DNA of 58,739 nucleotides, taken from Acidithiobacillus sulfurivorans (GTDB taxonomy: Bacteria > Pseudomonadota > Gammaproteobacteria > Acidithiobacillales > Acidithiobacillaceae). The notes beneath the pieces are model-generated. The model was not told the origin of the DNA and did no database searches. It was given only the letters and a program-made list of their open reading frames with translations. The stretch lies in NCBI RefSeq assembly GCF_018853815.1, contig NZ_JAAOMP010000033.1, positions 1 through 58,739 on the forward strand, given 5' to 3'. Both the position numbers and the translations under genes were made by a program. Numbering within the stretch: position 1 is the stretch's first letter; every line of letters begins with the position of its first letter. Below are positions 36,616 to 46,152 of the stretch, piece after piece.

Positions 36616-38127
36616 TTACCAATGCAGATGGAAATCAGGGGCCATATTTTCCTGTTCCTGCTCAATATCCGCAAAAAGCAGGGGCATTTCATCCATGTAA
36701 TGCTCTGGAAGGGATAGACGCAGGTCTTTGTCATTCACTTGCAAGGCGGGTGCAGTCCCCGAAATTTGCGCGCCGCGATGGAAAACAATAGCGAGACGCA
36801 GTAACACCGCCAGACGCTGAACAGCGAGCAGATCTTCAGCCGCAACACCCAAGGTAGAATAGAACTGCAGATGCGGAAGCCGCTTGCGCTGGGTTCGCAG
36901 CAATGCTGCCACAACGCCCTGCTCCCTGCGGGAAAACCCCGCCAAATCGGCATTTCGCCAGATATATTCGCCGTGCTTGTGGAAGCCGGAATGGGCAATA
37001 TCCAGCCCAATATCATGGGTTAACGCCGCCCACTGCAGCCATTGCCGATGAGCACCATGCAAAGACCATCTCGCCATCGCTGCCGCAAAAAACTGGTCAG
37101 CCCAGGCAGCCACCCCACGATTGCGCGCGGTTTGACTGTGAAAGCGCTCCTGGAGACTGTGAATACTGAGTTCGCGGGTGTCTTCCTGGTGAATCCGGCC
37201 GAGCAGGTCATAAATGGCACCTTCCCGCAACGCACCCTCTGAAAAGCGCATTTCCTGAATATTCAAGGCCTCAAACAAGGCGAAAAGAATCATGAATCCA
37301 CCCGCAAATACAGCGGCACGATCCGACTTCAAACCTTTCAGACGGGACAAGGCCCGCACCGATCCCAACTGCAGAATTTGCTCGCGTAACCAGTACATAC
37401 CGTTGCGGGTAATACGGCTACCCTGACCATTCTCGACCAGAATCCGGTTTATGGCTTTGACTGTCCCTGAAGAACCTACTGCCTGATCCCAGCCATGGCC
37501 GGTAAATTCATCCAGCATCGGCTCTACGGCCATACGCACCTTTTTTTCAAGGCGTTCACAGGACGCAGTGGTAATCAGCTCATCCGGGAAAAAAGCGCGG
37601 CTGGAGCCTACACAACCAAAATGAAGACTCTCACGATTATTCGGAACAAATCCCTGACCCACAATGACTTCGGTACTGCCCCCACCGATGTCCACCACCA
37701 GACGTCGTTCATCCGCATCTACCGCCAGGCTGTGCGCGACCCCCAGATAGACCAGTCGTGCCTCTTCACGACCGGCAACAATTTCCAGAGGAAAACCCAG
37801 AGTGGTTTCAATAGCCTGCACAAAACCCTCGGCAGCACTCGCCTGGCGCAATGTGTTGGTACCAATGATGCGTACCCGCTCGGGACGAATACCACGAAGG
37901 CGCTGACCAAAACGTGCCAGACAATCCAGCGCCCGTTTTTCGATAAGCGGATCCAGCGTCGCATCCTCCCGCAATCCTTCGGCAAGACGCACGCCTTCCC
38001 GCAGGCGGTCAAGCAAACGAATTTCTGAACCCAGCTCTTCCGCCACCACCATATGAAAAGAATTGGAACCCAGATCCACTGCTGCCAAATAATTTTCCAA
38101 TACTGCAGTGGTCATGGGTTCCGACAT
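36616..38127 (-). CDS. ppx: exopolyphosphatase (Ppx/GppA family)
   Basis: Releases phosphate from polyphosphate ends; family members also hydrolyse pppGpp. 503 residues (E. coli Ppx 513). The actin-like ATPase fold has AAVDLGSNSFHMVV, IGTNTLRQA, VVDIGGGSTEVIVG and GSSGTVKAIN; the C-terminal HD-like helical domain has LTHDIGLDIAHSGFHKHGEY. The length with the C-terminal domain favours Ppx over short GppA forms. It follows phoU by two bases, so it belongs to the phosphate-responsive unit. Confidence 0.92.
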   Translation of the reverse strand: MSEPMTTAVLENYLAAVDLGSNSFHMVVAEELGSEIRLLDRLREGVRLAEGLREDATLDPLIEKRALDCLARFGQRLRGIRPERVRIIGTNTLRQASAAEGFVQAIETTLGFPLEIVAGREEARLVYLGVAHSLAVDADERRLVVDIGGGSTEVIVGQGFVPNNRESLHFGCVGSSRAFFPDELITTASCERLEKKVRMAVEPMLDEFTGHGWDQAVGSSGTVKAINRILVENGQGSRITRNGMYWLREQILQLGSVRALSRLKGLKSDRAAVFAGGFMILFALFEALNIQEMRFSEGALREGAIYDLLGRIHQEDTRELSIHSLQERFHSQTARNRGVAAWADQFFAAAMARWSLHGAHRQWLQWAALTHDIGLDIAHSGFHKHGEYIWRNADLAGFSRREQGVVAALLRTQRKRLPHLQFYSTLGVAAEDLLAVQRLAVLLRLAIVFHRGAQISGTAPALQVNDKDLRLSLPEHYMDEMPLLFADIEQEQENMAPDFHLHW

Positions 38128-38129
38128 GA

Positions 38130-38843
38130 TTATTTCCCCTGGAGGCTTTGCTCTACCTGATCCAAGGGAAGATGCCGGACATTTTTGCCCTTGGCAAGAT
38201 AAATCACATATTCACAAATATTGCGGGCATGGTCGCCAATACGCTCTATGGCCTTGGCAATAAACAGGGCATCAATAGCTGGAGTAATGGTGCGTGGATC
38301 TTCCATCATGTAGGTAATCAGACGACGTAGGGCAGACCGGTATTCCTGATTGAGGACCTCGTCCCCCTTGGCAATGGCAATAGCCTGTTCAGCGTCTGCC
38401 CGAGCCAGGGCATCCATGGCACGGCGCAGCATATTCAGCGCATAATCTGCCATGACGCCCACATCGCGCATGAAGGCCGGGTTGGAATTGCGCGTCCCAT
38501 GCCCCATGGCCAACACCATATCCGCAATCTTGCTGGCTTTATCGCCCATGCGCTCGAGATCAGCAATACTTTTGATGAGCGTCATGACCAGACGTAAGTC
38601 CGAGGCCGCCGGTTGGCGCATTGCGAGGATATTGATACATTCTTCCTCAATCCGTACTTCATAACCATTGACCTCATGATCCCGGGCTACCACTTCCCGG
38701 GCCAGGTCATTATCCCCGGTCTGCAACGCGCGAATGGCATTGCTGATTTGTTCTTCAACGACGCCACCCATCGCCAGAACCAGCTCATGTACTTCGTTCA
38801 AATCATCATTGAAACGTTGGGAAATATGCTGATCTTTATCCAT
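38130..38843 (-). CDS. phoU: phosphate signalling protein PhoU
   Basis: Negative regulator linking the Pst transporter to PhoR; controls phosphate uptake and persistence. 237 residues (E. coli 241), two repeats of a three-helix bundle, each with a metal-binding E/D-rich motif (IADLERMGDKASKIA and IERIGDHARNICEYV). AAGGAG lies eight bases before the ATG. Its usual partners PstC and PstA are not encoded here, only PstB. Confidence 0.95.
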   Translation of the reverse strand: MDKDQHISQRFNDDLNEVHELVLAMGGVVEEQISNAIRALQTGDNDLAREVVARDHEVNGYEVRIEEECINILAMRQPAASDLRLVMTLIKSIADLERMGDKASKIADMVLAMGHGTRNSNPAFMRDVGVMADYALNMLRRAMDALARADAEQAIAIAKGDEVLNQEYRSALRRLITYMMEDPRTITPAIDALFIAKAIERIGDHARNICEYVIYLAKGKNVRHLPLDQVEQSLQGK

Positions 38844-38855
38844 GTTCAGTTCTCC

Positions 38856-39623
38856 TTAACCATAACGACCCGTGATGTAATCTTCCGTCTGCTTCTTGGC
38901 CGGATTGGTAAATAATTGGTTAGTCTGGCCAAACTCTACCATTTCACCAATATACATAAAGGCCGTGTAATCAGACACGCGCGCGGCCTGCTGCATATTG
39001 TGGGTCACAATGAGAATGGTGAACTGATTGCGCAATTCACTGACCAGTTCTTCAATTTTCAGGGTAGCTATCGGGTCGAGAGCGGAAGTGGGCTCATCCA
39101 GCAAAATCACTTCCGGTTTTACCGCAACAGCGCGGGCAATACACAGACGTTGCTGTTGCCCCCCGGAAAGACCCAAACCACTGGTCTTGAGTTTATCCTT
39201 GACCTCATCCCAGAGAGCGGCCTGACGCAGCGCTTGCTCTACCCGCTCATCCATTTCCACCTTGCGGAGTTTTTCGTAGAGTTTAATGCCGAAGGCTATA
39301 TTATCGTAAATCGACATCGGGAAAGGCGTCGGCTTTTGAAACACCATGCCGATTTTGGCGCGCAACATATTGACGTCCATACTGGGGGAAAGAATATTTT
39401 CCCCATCCAGCAATACCTCACCGGTAGCGCGTTGCCCGGGATAAAGTGAATACATCCGGTTAAATACCCGTAGCAAGGTCGACTTGCCACAACCCGAAGG
39501 ACCGATGAAAGCAGTAACCTTTTTTTCCGGCATCTCCAGATTGATATCCTTGAGAGATTTATTACTGCCGTAGTAAAAATCCAGGTGGCGAACAGCAATT
39601 TTGGTATTTTGAAGTTCCGACAT
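38856..39623 (-). CDS. pstB: phosphate ABC transporter ATP-binding protein
   Basis: ATPase of the high-affinity phosphate importer PstSCAB. 255 residues (E. coli 257), intact: Walker [12 protein letters not shown] near 43, the Q-loop in [14 protein letters not shown] signature [14 protein letters not shown], Walker [12 protein letters not shown] and the switch His in IVTHNM. The ATG overlaps the stop of the pstA remnant by one base (TAATG), the inherited pstA-pstB junction, and AGGAG lies nine bases upstream. With pstSCA missing here, it either serves a transporter encoded elsewhere or acts only in PhoR/PhoU signalling. Confidence 0.95.
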   Translation of the reverse strand: MSELQNTKIAVRHLDFYYGSNKSLKDINLEMPEKKVTAFIGPSGCGKSTLLRVFNRMYSLYPGQRATGEVLLDGENILSPSMDVNMLRAKIGMVFQKPTPFPMSIYDNIAFGIKLYEKLRKVEMDERVEQALRQAALWDEVKDKLKTSGLGLSGGQQQRLCIARAVAVKPEVILLDEPTSALDPIATLKIEELVSELRNQFTILIVTHNMQQAARVSDYTAFMYIGEMVEFGQTNQLFTNPAKKQTEDYITGRYG

Positions 39624-39795
39624 TAACGCGGGCTCCTGTCTTTAATAAGAAAACGTGATCCAAGGCTCAAAACAAACACGGCGAGGGTGGCCATTAACGC
39701 GCCCGCCCAGGCAAGATTTTGCCACTCATCGCAGGACTCATGGCAAACTGAAATATTTTCGGCAGCACACTGACACCGACGAGTATTGTATTCAT
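39623..39795 (-). pseudogene. pstA 3' remnant, frameshifted
   Basis: Only the C-terminal end of a PstA permease survives, split over two frames. In the frame starting at ATG 39795 (33 codons, stop 39694) VLPKIFQFAMSP matches the PstA pre-C-terminal segment. In the frame ending at 39623, DEWQNLAWAGALMATLAVFV and the rest of the last membrane helix continue the match. The switch falls at about 39737-39742. Everything upstream (pstS, pstC and most of pstA) is absent; a Pho box and the phoR end directly precede. A functional small protein cannot be ruled out, but neither frame alone makes a known product. Confidence 0.72.
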
Positions 39796-39854
39796 TTTTA
39801 ATTTTCAAATTGATACGCAACCTTCCGTGGTGAAGCCTACTGCATAGACAGTCT

Positions 39855-39888
39855 ACAATAGCAGGGTTTTATTACCGTTTTATGACAG
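39855..39888 (-). promoter_or_regulatory. Pho box and -10 of the pstB-phoU-ppx unit
   Basis: The minus strand reads CTGTCAT-AAAA-CGGTAAT (39888-39871): the first 7-mer is a perfect PhoB repeat, the 4-base A spacer is ideal and the second repeat matches at five of seven positions. TATTGT (39860-39855) lies ten bases further, the usual place of the -10 at PhoB-activated promoters. The first repeat overlaps the phoR stop codon. The match is good enough to propose phosphate-starvation induction of pstB-phoU-ppx. Confidence 0.68.
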
Positions 39889-41208
39889 ATCTACACCGCT
39901 GGCACCACTACGCGCCAGAGACAAGGGAAACTGTGCGGTAAATACCGTTCCCTGGCCAATTTCACTATGTACTTCCAAATGGCCTTGGTAACGCTCTACA
40001 GCATGACGAACAATCGCAAGTCCCAGACCTGTCCCCCCCATCCGCCGGGATCTTCCCTTGTCCACCCGATAAAAACGTTCCGTAATCCTTTGCAGATGCT
40101 CTGCAGCAATACCATCTCCCGTATCCTGCACCATCAGCCTGAGCATATCAGGACCACGGCCCCAGCTGATGCTGATGCTGCGCCCGGCGGGGGTGTACTT
40201 GATAGCATTTTCAAGGAGATTACGGATAATACTGGTCAAGTCTACCTGCTCCGCAAAAATAGCCAGAGTCTCGTCCAGCTGCGTGTGAATTTTCAGTCTT
40301 TTTTCGGATATATTGGGCTTGAGCGTGTCCAGCACACCCTCAATCAGCGCACTGAAAATGACAGTATCACAGCACTCTGGTTCGGCTTCAGCCGCCTCCA
40401 TACGCGCCAGTGAAAGCAAATCCTCAACCAGGGATTGCATCCGCAGGGTTTGCTGCTCCATCAAATGCAACTGGCTGCCGACTTCTTCGTCTTCGGCCAG
40501 CGGACCATCCAGCAAGTTTTCAAGGAAGCCCCGCACAACAGTCAACGGACTGCGCAGTTCATGGGAGACGTTGGCCACAAAATCCTGGCGCACCAGCTCC
40601 AGTTGGCGAATGCGGGTCACATCCCGAAAAATCACCAACGCTCCGGCATCAGCCAAAGGATAACGGACCCCCTCCAAAAGCAACTGGGCATCTGATGGCG
40701 CAGCCAGTTGCAAACTCGAAGGACCCTCACCGCTTAAAAATGCCCGCAGATTGGGAGTACGCAACCAGAAAGCCAGGGGTTTGCCAACATCATCCGGCCA
40801 TTGCAATTGCAAGAGGCGAATACCTGAAGGATTAACCCAAACCAACTGGCCGCGCTCATCCATGAGGACTACCACGTCTGGCATTGCCTGGAGTGCGTCG
40901 CGTAGCTGAAGAATCTGGGCACTTAACTGACGTTGTCGGGCCTCCTGGTCCCGCCGCCAGTGATAACCGTCGGCAAAGGTTTCCTCCCAGAGGCCTCCAG
41001 CGAGGGGGGGAAGATGGGTATCGGGATTACGGAACCAGGCACTGAAACTCTGGGATTGTTGCCGATGCCAGGCAACCCAGATCGCCAGAATCAAGGCGAT
41101 GATCACAGGAGGTAAATAAGACCAGGCACGTAAACTGTCTGCGGCCAGAAAAAGAGGAATCAGTGCCCATATGGCCAGCGGATAAAACCAGGCGCGTAAA
41201 GTTTTCAC
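39880..41208 (-). CDS. phoR: phosphate regulon sensor kinase PhoR
   Basis: Membrane histidine kinase phosphorylating PhoB under phosphate limitation. 442 residues (E. coli 431). Two N-terminal membrane helices (about 8-23 and 31-47), a PAS domain (about 105-200, LQAMPDVVVLMDERGQLVWV), the phospho-accepting His216 in ANVSHELRSPL, and the ATPase domain with NLLENAIKYTP, DTGDGI and GGTGLGLAIV. Its final codons form part of the Pho box that drives pstB. It follows phoB by 43 bases. Confidence 0.93.
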   Translation of the reverse strand: MKTLRAWFYPLAIWALIPLFLAADSLRAWSYLPPVIIALILAIWVAWHRQQSQSFSAWFRNPDTHLPPLAGGLWEETFADGYHWRRDQEARQRQLSAQILQLRDALQAMPDVVVLMDERGQLVWVNPSGIRLLQLQWPDDVGKPLAFWLRTPNLRAFLSGEGPSSLQLAAPSDAQLLLEGVRYPLADAGALVIFRDVTRIRQLELVRQDFVANVSHELRSPLTVVRGFLENLLDGPLAEDEEVGSQLHLMEQQTLRMQSLVEDLLSLARMEAAEAEPECCDTVIFSALIEGVLDTLKPNISEKRLKIHTQLDETLAIFAEQVDLTSIIRNLLENAIKYTPAGRSISISWGRGPDMLRLMVQDTGDGIAAEHLQRITERFYRVDKGRSRRMGGTGLGLAIVRHAVERYQGHLEVHSEIGQGTVFTAQFPLSLARSGASGVDLS

Positions 41209-41251
41209 AAAAACAAAGGGGGATAGTTCAGAATCTTATGTGGTGCCATGT

Positions 41252-41968
41252 TCATACGCCACCGACCACTGCACTACATCGATAACCCTCACCACGAACC
41301 GTCTCAATCAAGGGCGCGTGGCCGTATTCATCAAGAACCCGTCGCAAACGGCGGATGTGGACATCGACAGTGCGCTCTTCGATAAAACTTTGTCGGCCCC
41401 AAATCTGATCCAACAACATGTCGCGAGAAAAAACCCGATCTGGATTGGTGACAAACAAGCGCAGCAAACGAAATTCTGTGGGGCCCAGATGCAACTGGAC
41501 ATCTTTGACGTAAACCCGATGCGCGCGCAGGTCAACATGCAACTCACCCAGCTTCACCACACCGGCAGCATTATTACCATAACTGCGGCGCAACAAGGCG
41601 TTGACGCGGGCCACCAGCTCACGCGGTGAAAAGGGCTTGGCCAGATAATCATCTGCCCCCGATTCCAGGCCATGCACCCTATCCCCTTCCTCACCTCGGG
41701 CAGTCAGAAGAATGATCGGCAGTTTTTGAGTTTCTTCACAACGCCGCAAGGCCCGACACCAGGCAAGACCGTTTTCACCCGGTAGCATCCAGTCCAGAAT
41801 AACGAGCTGAGGCGCCCAACTCTGTAGTGCTGGCTCAGCGGATTCAACACTGCCTTCGCAACGCACCTCAAAACCCTGACGCTTCAGGGCAACCCGCAAC
41901 AATTCCTGAATACCCTCTTCATCCTCAACGACCAGAATGCGTGCAGAGGAAATCTTCTCTTCTTCCAT
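41252..41968 (-). CDS. phoB: phosphate regulon response regulator PhoB
   Basis: OmpR-family activator binding Pho boxes. 238 residues from the ATG at 41968 (E. coli 229), where AAGG lies five bases upstream; the ATG at 42007 has no ribosome-binding site. The receiver domain has acidic residues EDEE, phosphorylated Asp59 in VILDWMLPG, and LLTARGEE and LAKPFS with the conserved Thr and Lys. The winged-helix domain includes LGPTEFRLLRLFV and RTVDVHIRRLRR. PhoB rather than another OmpR-type regulator is supported by the adjacent phoR and pstB-phoU. Confidence 0.93.
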   Translation of the reverse strand: MEEEKISSARILVVEDEEGIQELLRVALKRQGFEVRCEGSVESAEPALQSWAPQLVILDWMLPGENGLAWCRALRRCEETQKLPIILLTARGEEGDRVHGLESGADDYLAKPFSPRELVARVNALLRRSYGNNAAGVVKLGELHVDLRAHRVYVKDVQLHLGPTEFRLLRLFVTNPDRVFSRDMLLDQIWGRQSFIEERTVDVHIRRLRRVLDEYGHAPLIETVRGEGYRCSAVVGGV

Positions 41969-42005
41969 GTCTGCCTTTTCTCGGATTGACGCCCCTTCCC
42001 TGGGC

Positions 42006-42035
42006 ATTGTGACTGATCAGCGGGGGGTCTGCCAA
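42006..42035 (-). promoter_or_regulatory. possible phoB promoter
   Basis: TTGGCA (42035-42030) and CACAAT (42011-42006) with an 18-base spacer lie between the rhlE terminator and phoB. Five of six and four of six consensus positions match. No Pho box was seen here. Confidence 0.3.
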
Positions 42036-42039
42036 GCCG

Positions 42040-42063
42040 AAAAACCGGACAGATACTGTCCAG
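42040..42063 (-). terminator. intrinsic terminator of rhlE
   Basis: The minus strand has CTGGACAG-TAT-CTGTCCGG, an 8-bp stem including one T-G pair and a 3-base loop, followed by five T. It lies 20 bases after the rhlE stop and separates it from phoBR. Confidence 0.75.
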
Positions 42064-42082
42064 CAACAGTTGTTAGCAGATT

Positions 42083-43345
42083 TTATCTATCCCGAAACCG
42101 ATTCCCGCCACCAGCCGGACGTGAAGGTGCTCGGCGCTGAGCGCCGGGCGCGGCCGGACGGCGCTCATGCGGCGCATGCGAGTGGCTGGAAAAGTTTTGC
42201 TTGGGCTCGAATCCCACAATGGTTTCCTTGGTAAAAGAACGTTTCAAAAGCTTTTCTACGTCCGATAACTGTTTACGTTCATCGACGCTGACCAGAGAAA
42301 CTGCCTGACCATTATTACCGGCACGGCCGGTACGCCCAATACGGTGCACATAGTCCTCCGGCACATGCGGCAGTTCAAAGTTCACCACATGAGGTAATTC
42401 ATTGATATCAATACCACGGGCTGCAATATCCGTAGCCACCAACACCCGCACCTTACCTTCCTTGAATTCAGCCAGCGCACGAGTACGGGCACCCTGGCTT
42501 TTATCACCATGAATGGCCATGGCCTGCATCCCTCCCTGAGAAAGATGCTTTGCCAGACGATCCGCACCATGCTTGGTCCGTGTAAACACCAGCACCTGAT
42601 GCCATTGATGTTCACCAATAAGATGGGTCAGGAGTTCTCTTTTACGCTCCTGATCTACCGCCAAAAAGCGCTGGGAGACCGTATCGGCAGTGGCGTTACG
42701 ACTGGCTACTTCGACACTGACCGGATTATTCAGGAGGCCGTCAGCCAGTGTTCTGATTTCCGGCGAAAAAGTCGCAGAAAACAACAAGTTCTGACGTTTT
42801 TTGGGCAACACCGCAAGAATACGGCGAATATCCCGGATAAAACCCATATCCAGCATACGATCTGCTTCATCCAGAACCAGAATCTCGACATGGGACAAGT
42901 CCACGCTGCGTTGCTGAATATGATCCAGAAGGCGCCCTGGTGTGGCCACCAGAACGTCCACACTGCGTCGCAACTTCTGCATTTGTGGATTGATTTTGAC
43001 GCCACCAATCAGAATCAGGGAGCGCAAAGACAAATTCCTTCCGTAAAGCTGCACACTTTCTTCTACCTGGGCAGCCAATTCCCGGGTAGGGACCAACACC
43101 AGGGCCCGGACGCTGGAGGGACCATGAAACGCAGTTTCCGACGTGGCGGCCAGTTTGTGGAGAATCGGCATGGCAAAAGCAGCAGTTTTACCTGTGCCGG
43201 TTTGTGCGCCAGCCAGCAAATCCACGCCTGACATGACCACCGGTATGGCTTGTTCCTGAATAGGTGTGGGGGTGGTATAACCGCGTTCCGCTGCGGCACG
43301 CCAAATGGGCTCGGAAAGACCGAGAGATGCAAAATCAGACGACAT
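42083..43345 (-). CDS. rhlE: DEAD-box RNA helicase RhlE
   Basis: ATP-dependent RNA helicase acting in ribosome maturation and RNA turnover. 420 residues (E. coli RhlE 454). All motifs are present: TPIQEQAIP (Q motif), [60 protein letters not shown] and [10 protein letters not shown]. The C-terminus is a short basic, Pro/Arg/Gly-rich tail ([15 protein letters not shown]) for RNA binding. The gene is preceded by a 5' leader of more than 100 bases, common for cold-induced helicases, and closed by its own terminator. Confidence 0.93.
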   Translation of the reverse strand: MSSDFASLGLSEPIWRAAAERGYTTPTPIQEQAIPVVMSGVDLLAGAQTGTGKTAAFAMPILHKLAATSETAFHGPSSVRALVLVPTRELAAQVEESVQLYGRNLSLRSLILIGGVKINPQMQKLRRSVDVLVATPGRLLDHIQQRSVDLSHVEILVLDEADRMLDMGFIRDIRRILAVLPKKRQNLLFSATFSPEIRTLADGLLNNPVSVEVASRNATADTVSQRFLAVDQERKRELLTHLIGEHQWHQVLVFTRTKHGADRLAKHLSQGGMQAMAIHGDKSQGARTRALAEFKEGKVRVLVATDIAARGIDINELPHVVNFELPHVPEDYVHRIGRTGRAGNNGQAVSLVSVDERKQLSDVEKLLKRSFTKETIVGFEPKQNFSSHSHAPHERRPAAPGAQRRAPSRPAGGGNRFRDR

Positions 43346-43505
43346 GGGATTTACTCCAAAAAAACACCGGCCTCGCCGCTAGGGCGTCAGTCTGGGCAGA
43401 CGCTTCTCAAGGTGGGGACCAATGCAAAGGACCATCATATAGACTGTATCATGACGGCAAGCGAACTTTATCAGAATATAAACATAAATACGAGAATAAA
43501 ATGAG

Positions 43506-44522
43506 TTAATCGGCAAATTTCGCCGTCAAACCTTCGATCTTATCTACCGTTTCCGGATTAAGCTTCTTCAGAACATCCAGTGCAGCCAGATTTTCTTGTA
43601 ATTGTTCAGGACGAGATGCTCCAAGAATAACCGTGCTGACTCTGGGATTATGAGCCACCCAGGCTAAAGCCAATTGTGCGACACTACAATCCAATGAGTG
43701 AGCAATTTCCTGCAATTGAGCCACGGCATGATTTTTTTGCTGATCCAGTAATTCTTCCTGTAGAAATGCCATATTTTGCATGGCACCACGACTACCATCA
43801 GGAATTCCTTCAACATATTTACCCGTCAAAAGCCCTGAGGCCAGCGGGCTCCAGGTGGTCAAACCAAGACCTATGTCGTTATACAATCTGGCATATTCCT
43901 TTTCTACACGCTGACGATGGAACAAATGGTACTGTGGCTGCTCCATCACCGGTTTATGCAAATGATGGCGCTCGGCAATTTCCCAGGCAGCACGAATTTC
44001 ATCAGCACTCCACTCACTGGTTCCCCAGTAAAGCGCCTTGCCCTGTTCGATAATGTTATGCATCGCCCAAACCGTTTCCTCAACAGGGGTATGCGGATCA
44101 GCGCGATGACAGAATATAAGATCCAGATAATCCAGTTTGAGACGCTGCAGACTGCCATCAATAGCCTGCATTAAATATTTCCGGTTGAGGGTATTTTGAC
44201 TGTTGATCCTGGACTGTTTGCCACCAACCGGTTTCAACCCCCAAAAAAACTTACTGGAAATCACATAATCAAGACGATTCCAGGCTAGCTCTTTCAGAGC
44301 CTTGCCCATTAACAGCTCACTTTCACCGTTAGCATATACTTCTGCGTTATCGAAAAAATTGACCCCGGCATCCCAGGCCATCGCCATCATTTCCCGAACG
44401 CCTGAAGCATCTACCTGGTTATGGAAGGTGACCCAGGAGCCCAAAGAAAAGAGACTAACCTGTAAACCGCTTCGGCCGAGATGACGATAAATCATCGAAT
44501 TGGTTTTTGAATCTGCAGACAT
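43506..44522 (-). CDS. aldo/keto reductase of the Kv-beta/YghZ type
   Basis: NADPH-dependent reductase of aldehydes or ketones, 338 residues. The ATG at 44522 is chosen for GGAGA eight bases upstream; the longer frame starts with a TTG inside the mnmA end. The TIM barrel has [14 protein letters not shown] (catalytic Asp and Tyr), ISSKFFWG (Lys) and [13 protein letters not shown] (His), then [14 protein letters not shown] and the C-terminal cofactor loop [13 protein letters not shown]. This subgroup resembles potassium-channel beta subunits; the substrate is unknown. It is 20 bases after mnmA, so it may be cotranscribed with the isc genes. Confidence 0.87.
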   Translation of the reverse strand: MSADSKTNSMIYRHLGRSGLQVSLFSLGSWVTFHNQVDASGVREMMAMAWDAGVNFFDNAEVYANGESELLMGKALKELAWNRLDYVISSKFFWGLKPVGGKQSRINSQNTLNRKYLMQAIDGSLQRLKLDYLDLIFCHRADPHTPVEETVWAMHNIIEQGKALYWGTSEWSADEIRAAWEIAERHHLHKPVMEQPQYHLFHRQRVEKEYARLYNDIGLGLTTWSPLASGLLTGKYVEGIPDGSRGAMQNMAFLQEELLDQQKNHAVAQLQEIAHSLDCSVAQLALAWVAHNPRVSTVILGASRPEQLQENLAALDVLKKLNPETVDKIEGLTAKFAD

Positions 44523-44542
44523 ATATTGATTCTCCTTAACAA

Positions 44543-45607
44543 TCAAACACCATGGGCGCTACTGATCCAGCCACCGCCGATCAGATGCTCGCCCTGATAA
44601 CACACCGCCGCCTGACCGGGGGTAATGGCCCGTTGTGCTTCATGAAAGCGAATTTCGGCATGACCATCTTCCTTCAGGAGCAACAGCCCCGGCTCCGGGG
44701 GCGAGCGATACCGCAACTTGACGGTCACAGGGTGTTCATCTGACGCAGACAGGGGCGTCAGCCAGTTGCAGTCCTGCAAATAGGCCTGAGGCTGATACAA
44801 TTCATTTTCGCTACCGACTCGCACCTGATTACGAACCGGATCCAGGGCCAGCACGTAGCGCGGCTGACCACTGCCGCCACCCAGACCTTTGCGCTGTCCT
44901 ACGGTAAAATTCAGGGTTCCGGAATGATGCCCGATCACTTGACCGCTGCTATCGACCATCTCCCCTTCCTGCTCCATATCAAGGCCGGCATAATCCGCCA
45001 GGAAACGCCGATAGTCTCCGTCGGGAACAAAACAGATATCCTGAGAGTCCTGCTTGGCCGCCACCGGCAAACCGTGCCGCCGGGCTATGGCCCGAACTGC
45101 GTCCTTATTCATTTCACCCACCGGAAAACGCAACTGTGGCAGCAGACCCGCATTCAGAGCAAACAGAAAATAGGACTGATCTTTTGCTGCGTCCTCACCC
45201 CGCAGTAAAGCCATCCCGGAAGGTGTTTCCTGAAGACGGGCATAATGACCCGTACCCAGAATCGTGGCACCCAGCTTTTTACCTTCTTCCAACAGGGCAT
45301 CGAACTTGAGAAACTGATTGCAGCGGGCACAAGGATTGGGCGTTCGCCCCGCCTGATATTCTGCCACAAACACGTCCACAACCTGCTGGCGAAAAGCCTC
45401 GCGGTAATCCAGAACCTGATAGGGGATATTGAGTTGCGCACAGACTTCGGCTGCGTCTTCAATATCTTTTTCGTCACAACAACGACTTTTCGGCCACAGG
45501 CGCATGGTGACGCCGATCAGGTCATAGCCTTGTTCCTGCATGAGAATCGCAGCTACCGCTGAGTCCACACCGCCGGAAAGTGCCACCAATGCCTTGGGCG
45601 CCGCCAT
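44543..45607 (-). CDS. mnmA: tRNA-specific 2-thiouridylase
   Basis: Thiolates U34 of Lys, Glu and Gln tRNAs using sulfur relayed from IscS. 354 residues (E. coli 368). The PP-loop [12 protein letters not shown] is at the N-terminus; [15 protein letters not shown] holds the active-site Cys in a CxxC form; [18 protein letters not shown] and the second catalytic Cys in QDICF complete the site. The C-terminal beta-barrel ends in GGGWI. It follows iscX by 12 bases, placing the main consumer of IscS sulfur in the same unit as IscS. Confidence 0.95.
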   Translation of the reverse strand: MAAPKALVALSGGVDSAVAAILMQEQGYDLIGVTMRLWPKSRCCDEKDIEDAAEVCAQLNIPYQVLDYREAFRQQVVDVFVAEYQAGRTPNPCARCNQFLKFDALLEEGKKLGATILGTGHYARLQETPSGMALLRGEDAAKDQSYFLFALNAGLLPQLRFPVGEMNKDAVRAIARRHGLPVAAKQDSQDICFVPDGDYRRFLADYAGLDMEQEGEMVDSSGQVIGHHSGTLNFTVGQRKGLGGGSGQPRYVLALDPVRNQVRVGSENELYQPQAYLQDCNWLTPLSASDEHPVTVKLRYRSPPEPGLLLLKEDGHAEIRFHEAQRAITPGQAAVCYQGEHLIGGGWISSAHGV

Positions 45608-45619
45608 GTTAATCTGTCC

Positions 45620-45814
45620 TTAGTCCCGCTCTGCCAGCCAGGCCATCTGGATGGCTTCGAGAACCCCTTCGCTGGACTTTTCAGGATCATCATCAAAATC
45701 TGTAAGTTCCACAATCCAGCGATGCAAATCCGTGAACCGGAGCAATTGCACATCCGCATCGGGATGTGCTTCATCCAGCGCGAAAACAATATCCATGGTA
45801 TCGCCCCAATGCAT
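45620..45814 (-). CDS. iscX: Fe-S assembly protein IscX
   Basis: Small acidic adaptor that binds IscS and iron and tunes cluster assembly. 64 residues (E. coli 66). MHWGDTMDIVFALDEAHPD, RFTDLHRWIVELTDFDDDP and a C-terminal EAIQMAWLAERD match the family closely, including the aromatic/acidic surface that contacts IscS. It starts at the last base of fdx (TGATG-type overlap) and is the last isc gene before mnmA. Confidence 0.93.
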   Translation of the reverse strand: MHWGDTMDIVFALDEAHPDADVQLLRFTDLHRWIVELTDFDDDPEKSSEGVLEAIQMAWLAERD

Positions 45815-46152
45815 CAGTGCCGCTCCTTTTCCAGATTGATGGTGTACTTGGGTATTTCAATGACCAGAGGGGTTTCCGCCACTTTGGCCTGACAACTCAG
45901 GCGCGAAGTAGGCTCCAGACCCCAGGCCTTATCGAGAAGATCTTCCTCTTTTTCTTCGGCTTCTTCGAGACTGTCAAAACCTTCCCGCAAAATGACATGA
46001 CAGGTCGTACAGGCACAGGACATTTCACAGGCATGCTCAATCGCTATATGGTTGCGCATGGCCGCAGCAATAATGGTTTCCCCCGGCTCCGCCTCAAACT
46101 CTGCCCCTTCGGGGCAAAGTTCAGCATTGGGTAGTACTTGTATTTTAGTCAT
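45814..46152 (-). CDS. fdx: ISC-type [2Fe-2S] ferredoxin
   Basis: Electron donor for cluster assembly on IscU. 112 residues (E. coli 111). Cluster ligands Cys42, Cys48, Cys51 and Cys87 are in the same places as in E. coli Fdx; the extra conserved Cys46 is also present (ACEMSCACTTC). The acidic helix SLEEAEEKEEDLLD after the cluster loop is the partner-binding surface. It starts one base after hscA. Confidence 0.95.
   Translation of the reverse strand: MTKIQVLPNAELCPEGAEFEAEPGETIIAAAMRNHIAIEHACEMSCACTTCHVILREGFDSLEEAEEKEEDLLDKAWGLEPTSRLSCQAKVAETPLVIEIPKYTINLEKERH

Noticed and set aside
39623-39820. 65-residue open frame upstream of pstB as a real small protein
   Set aside because: It starts at a TTG touching its own purine tract, its N-terminal half is unlike any protein and its C-terminal half is the PstA tail out of frame with the preceding PstA segment; a scar explains it better.
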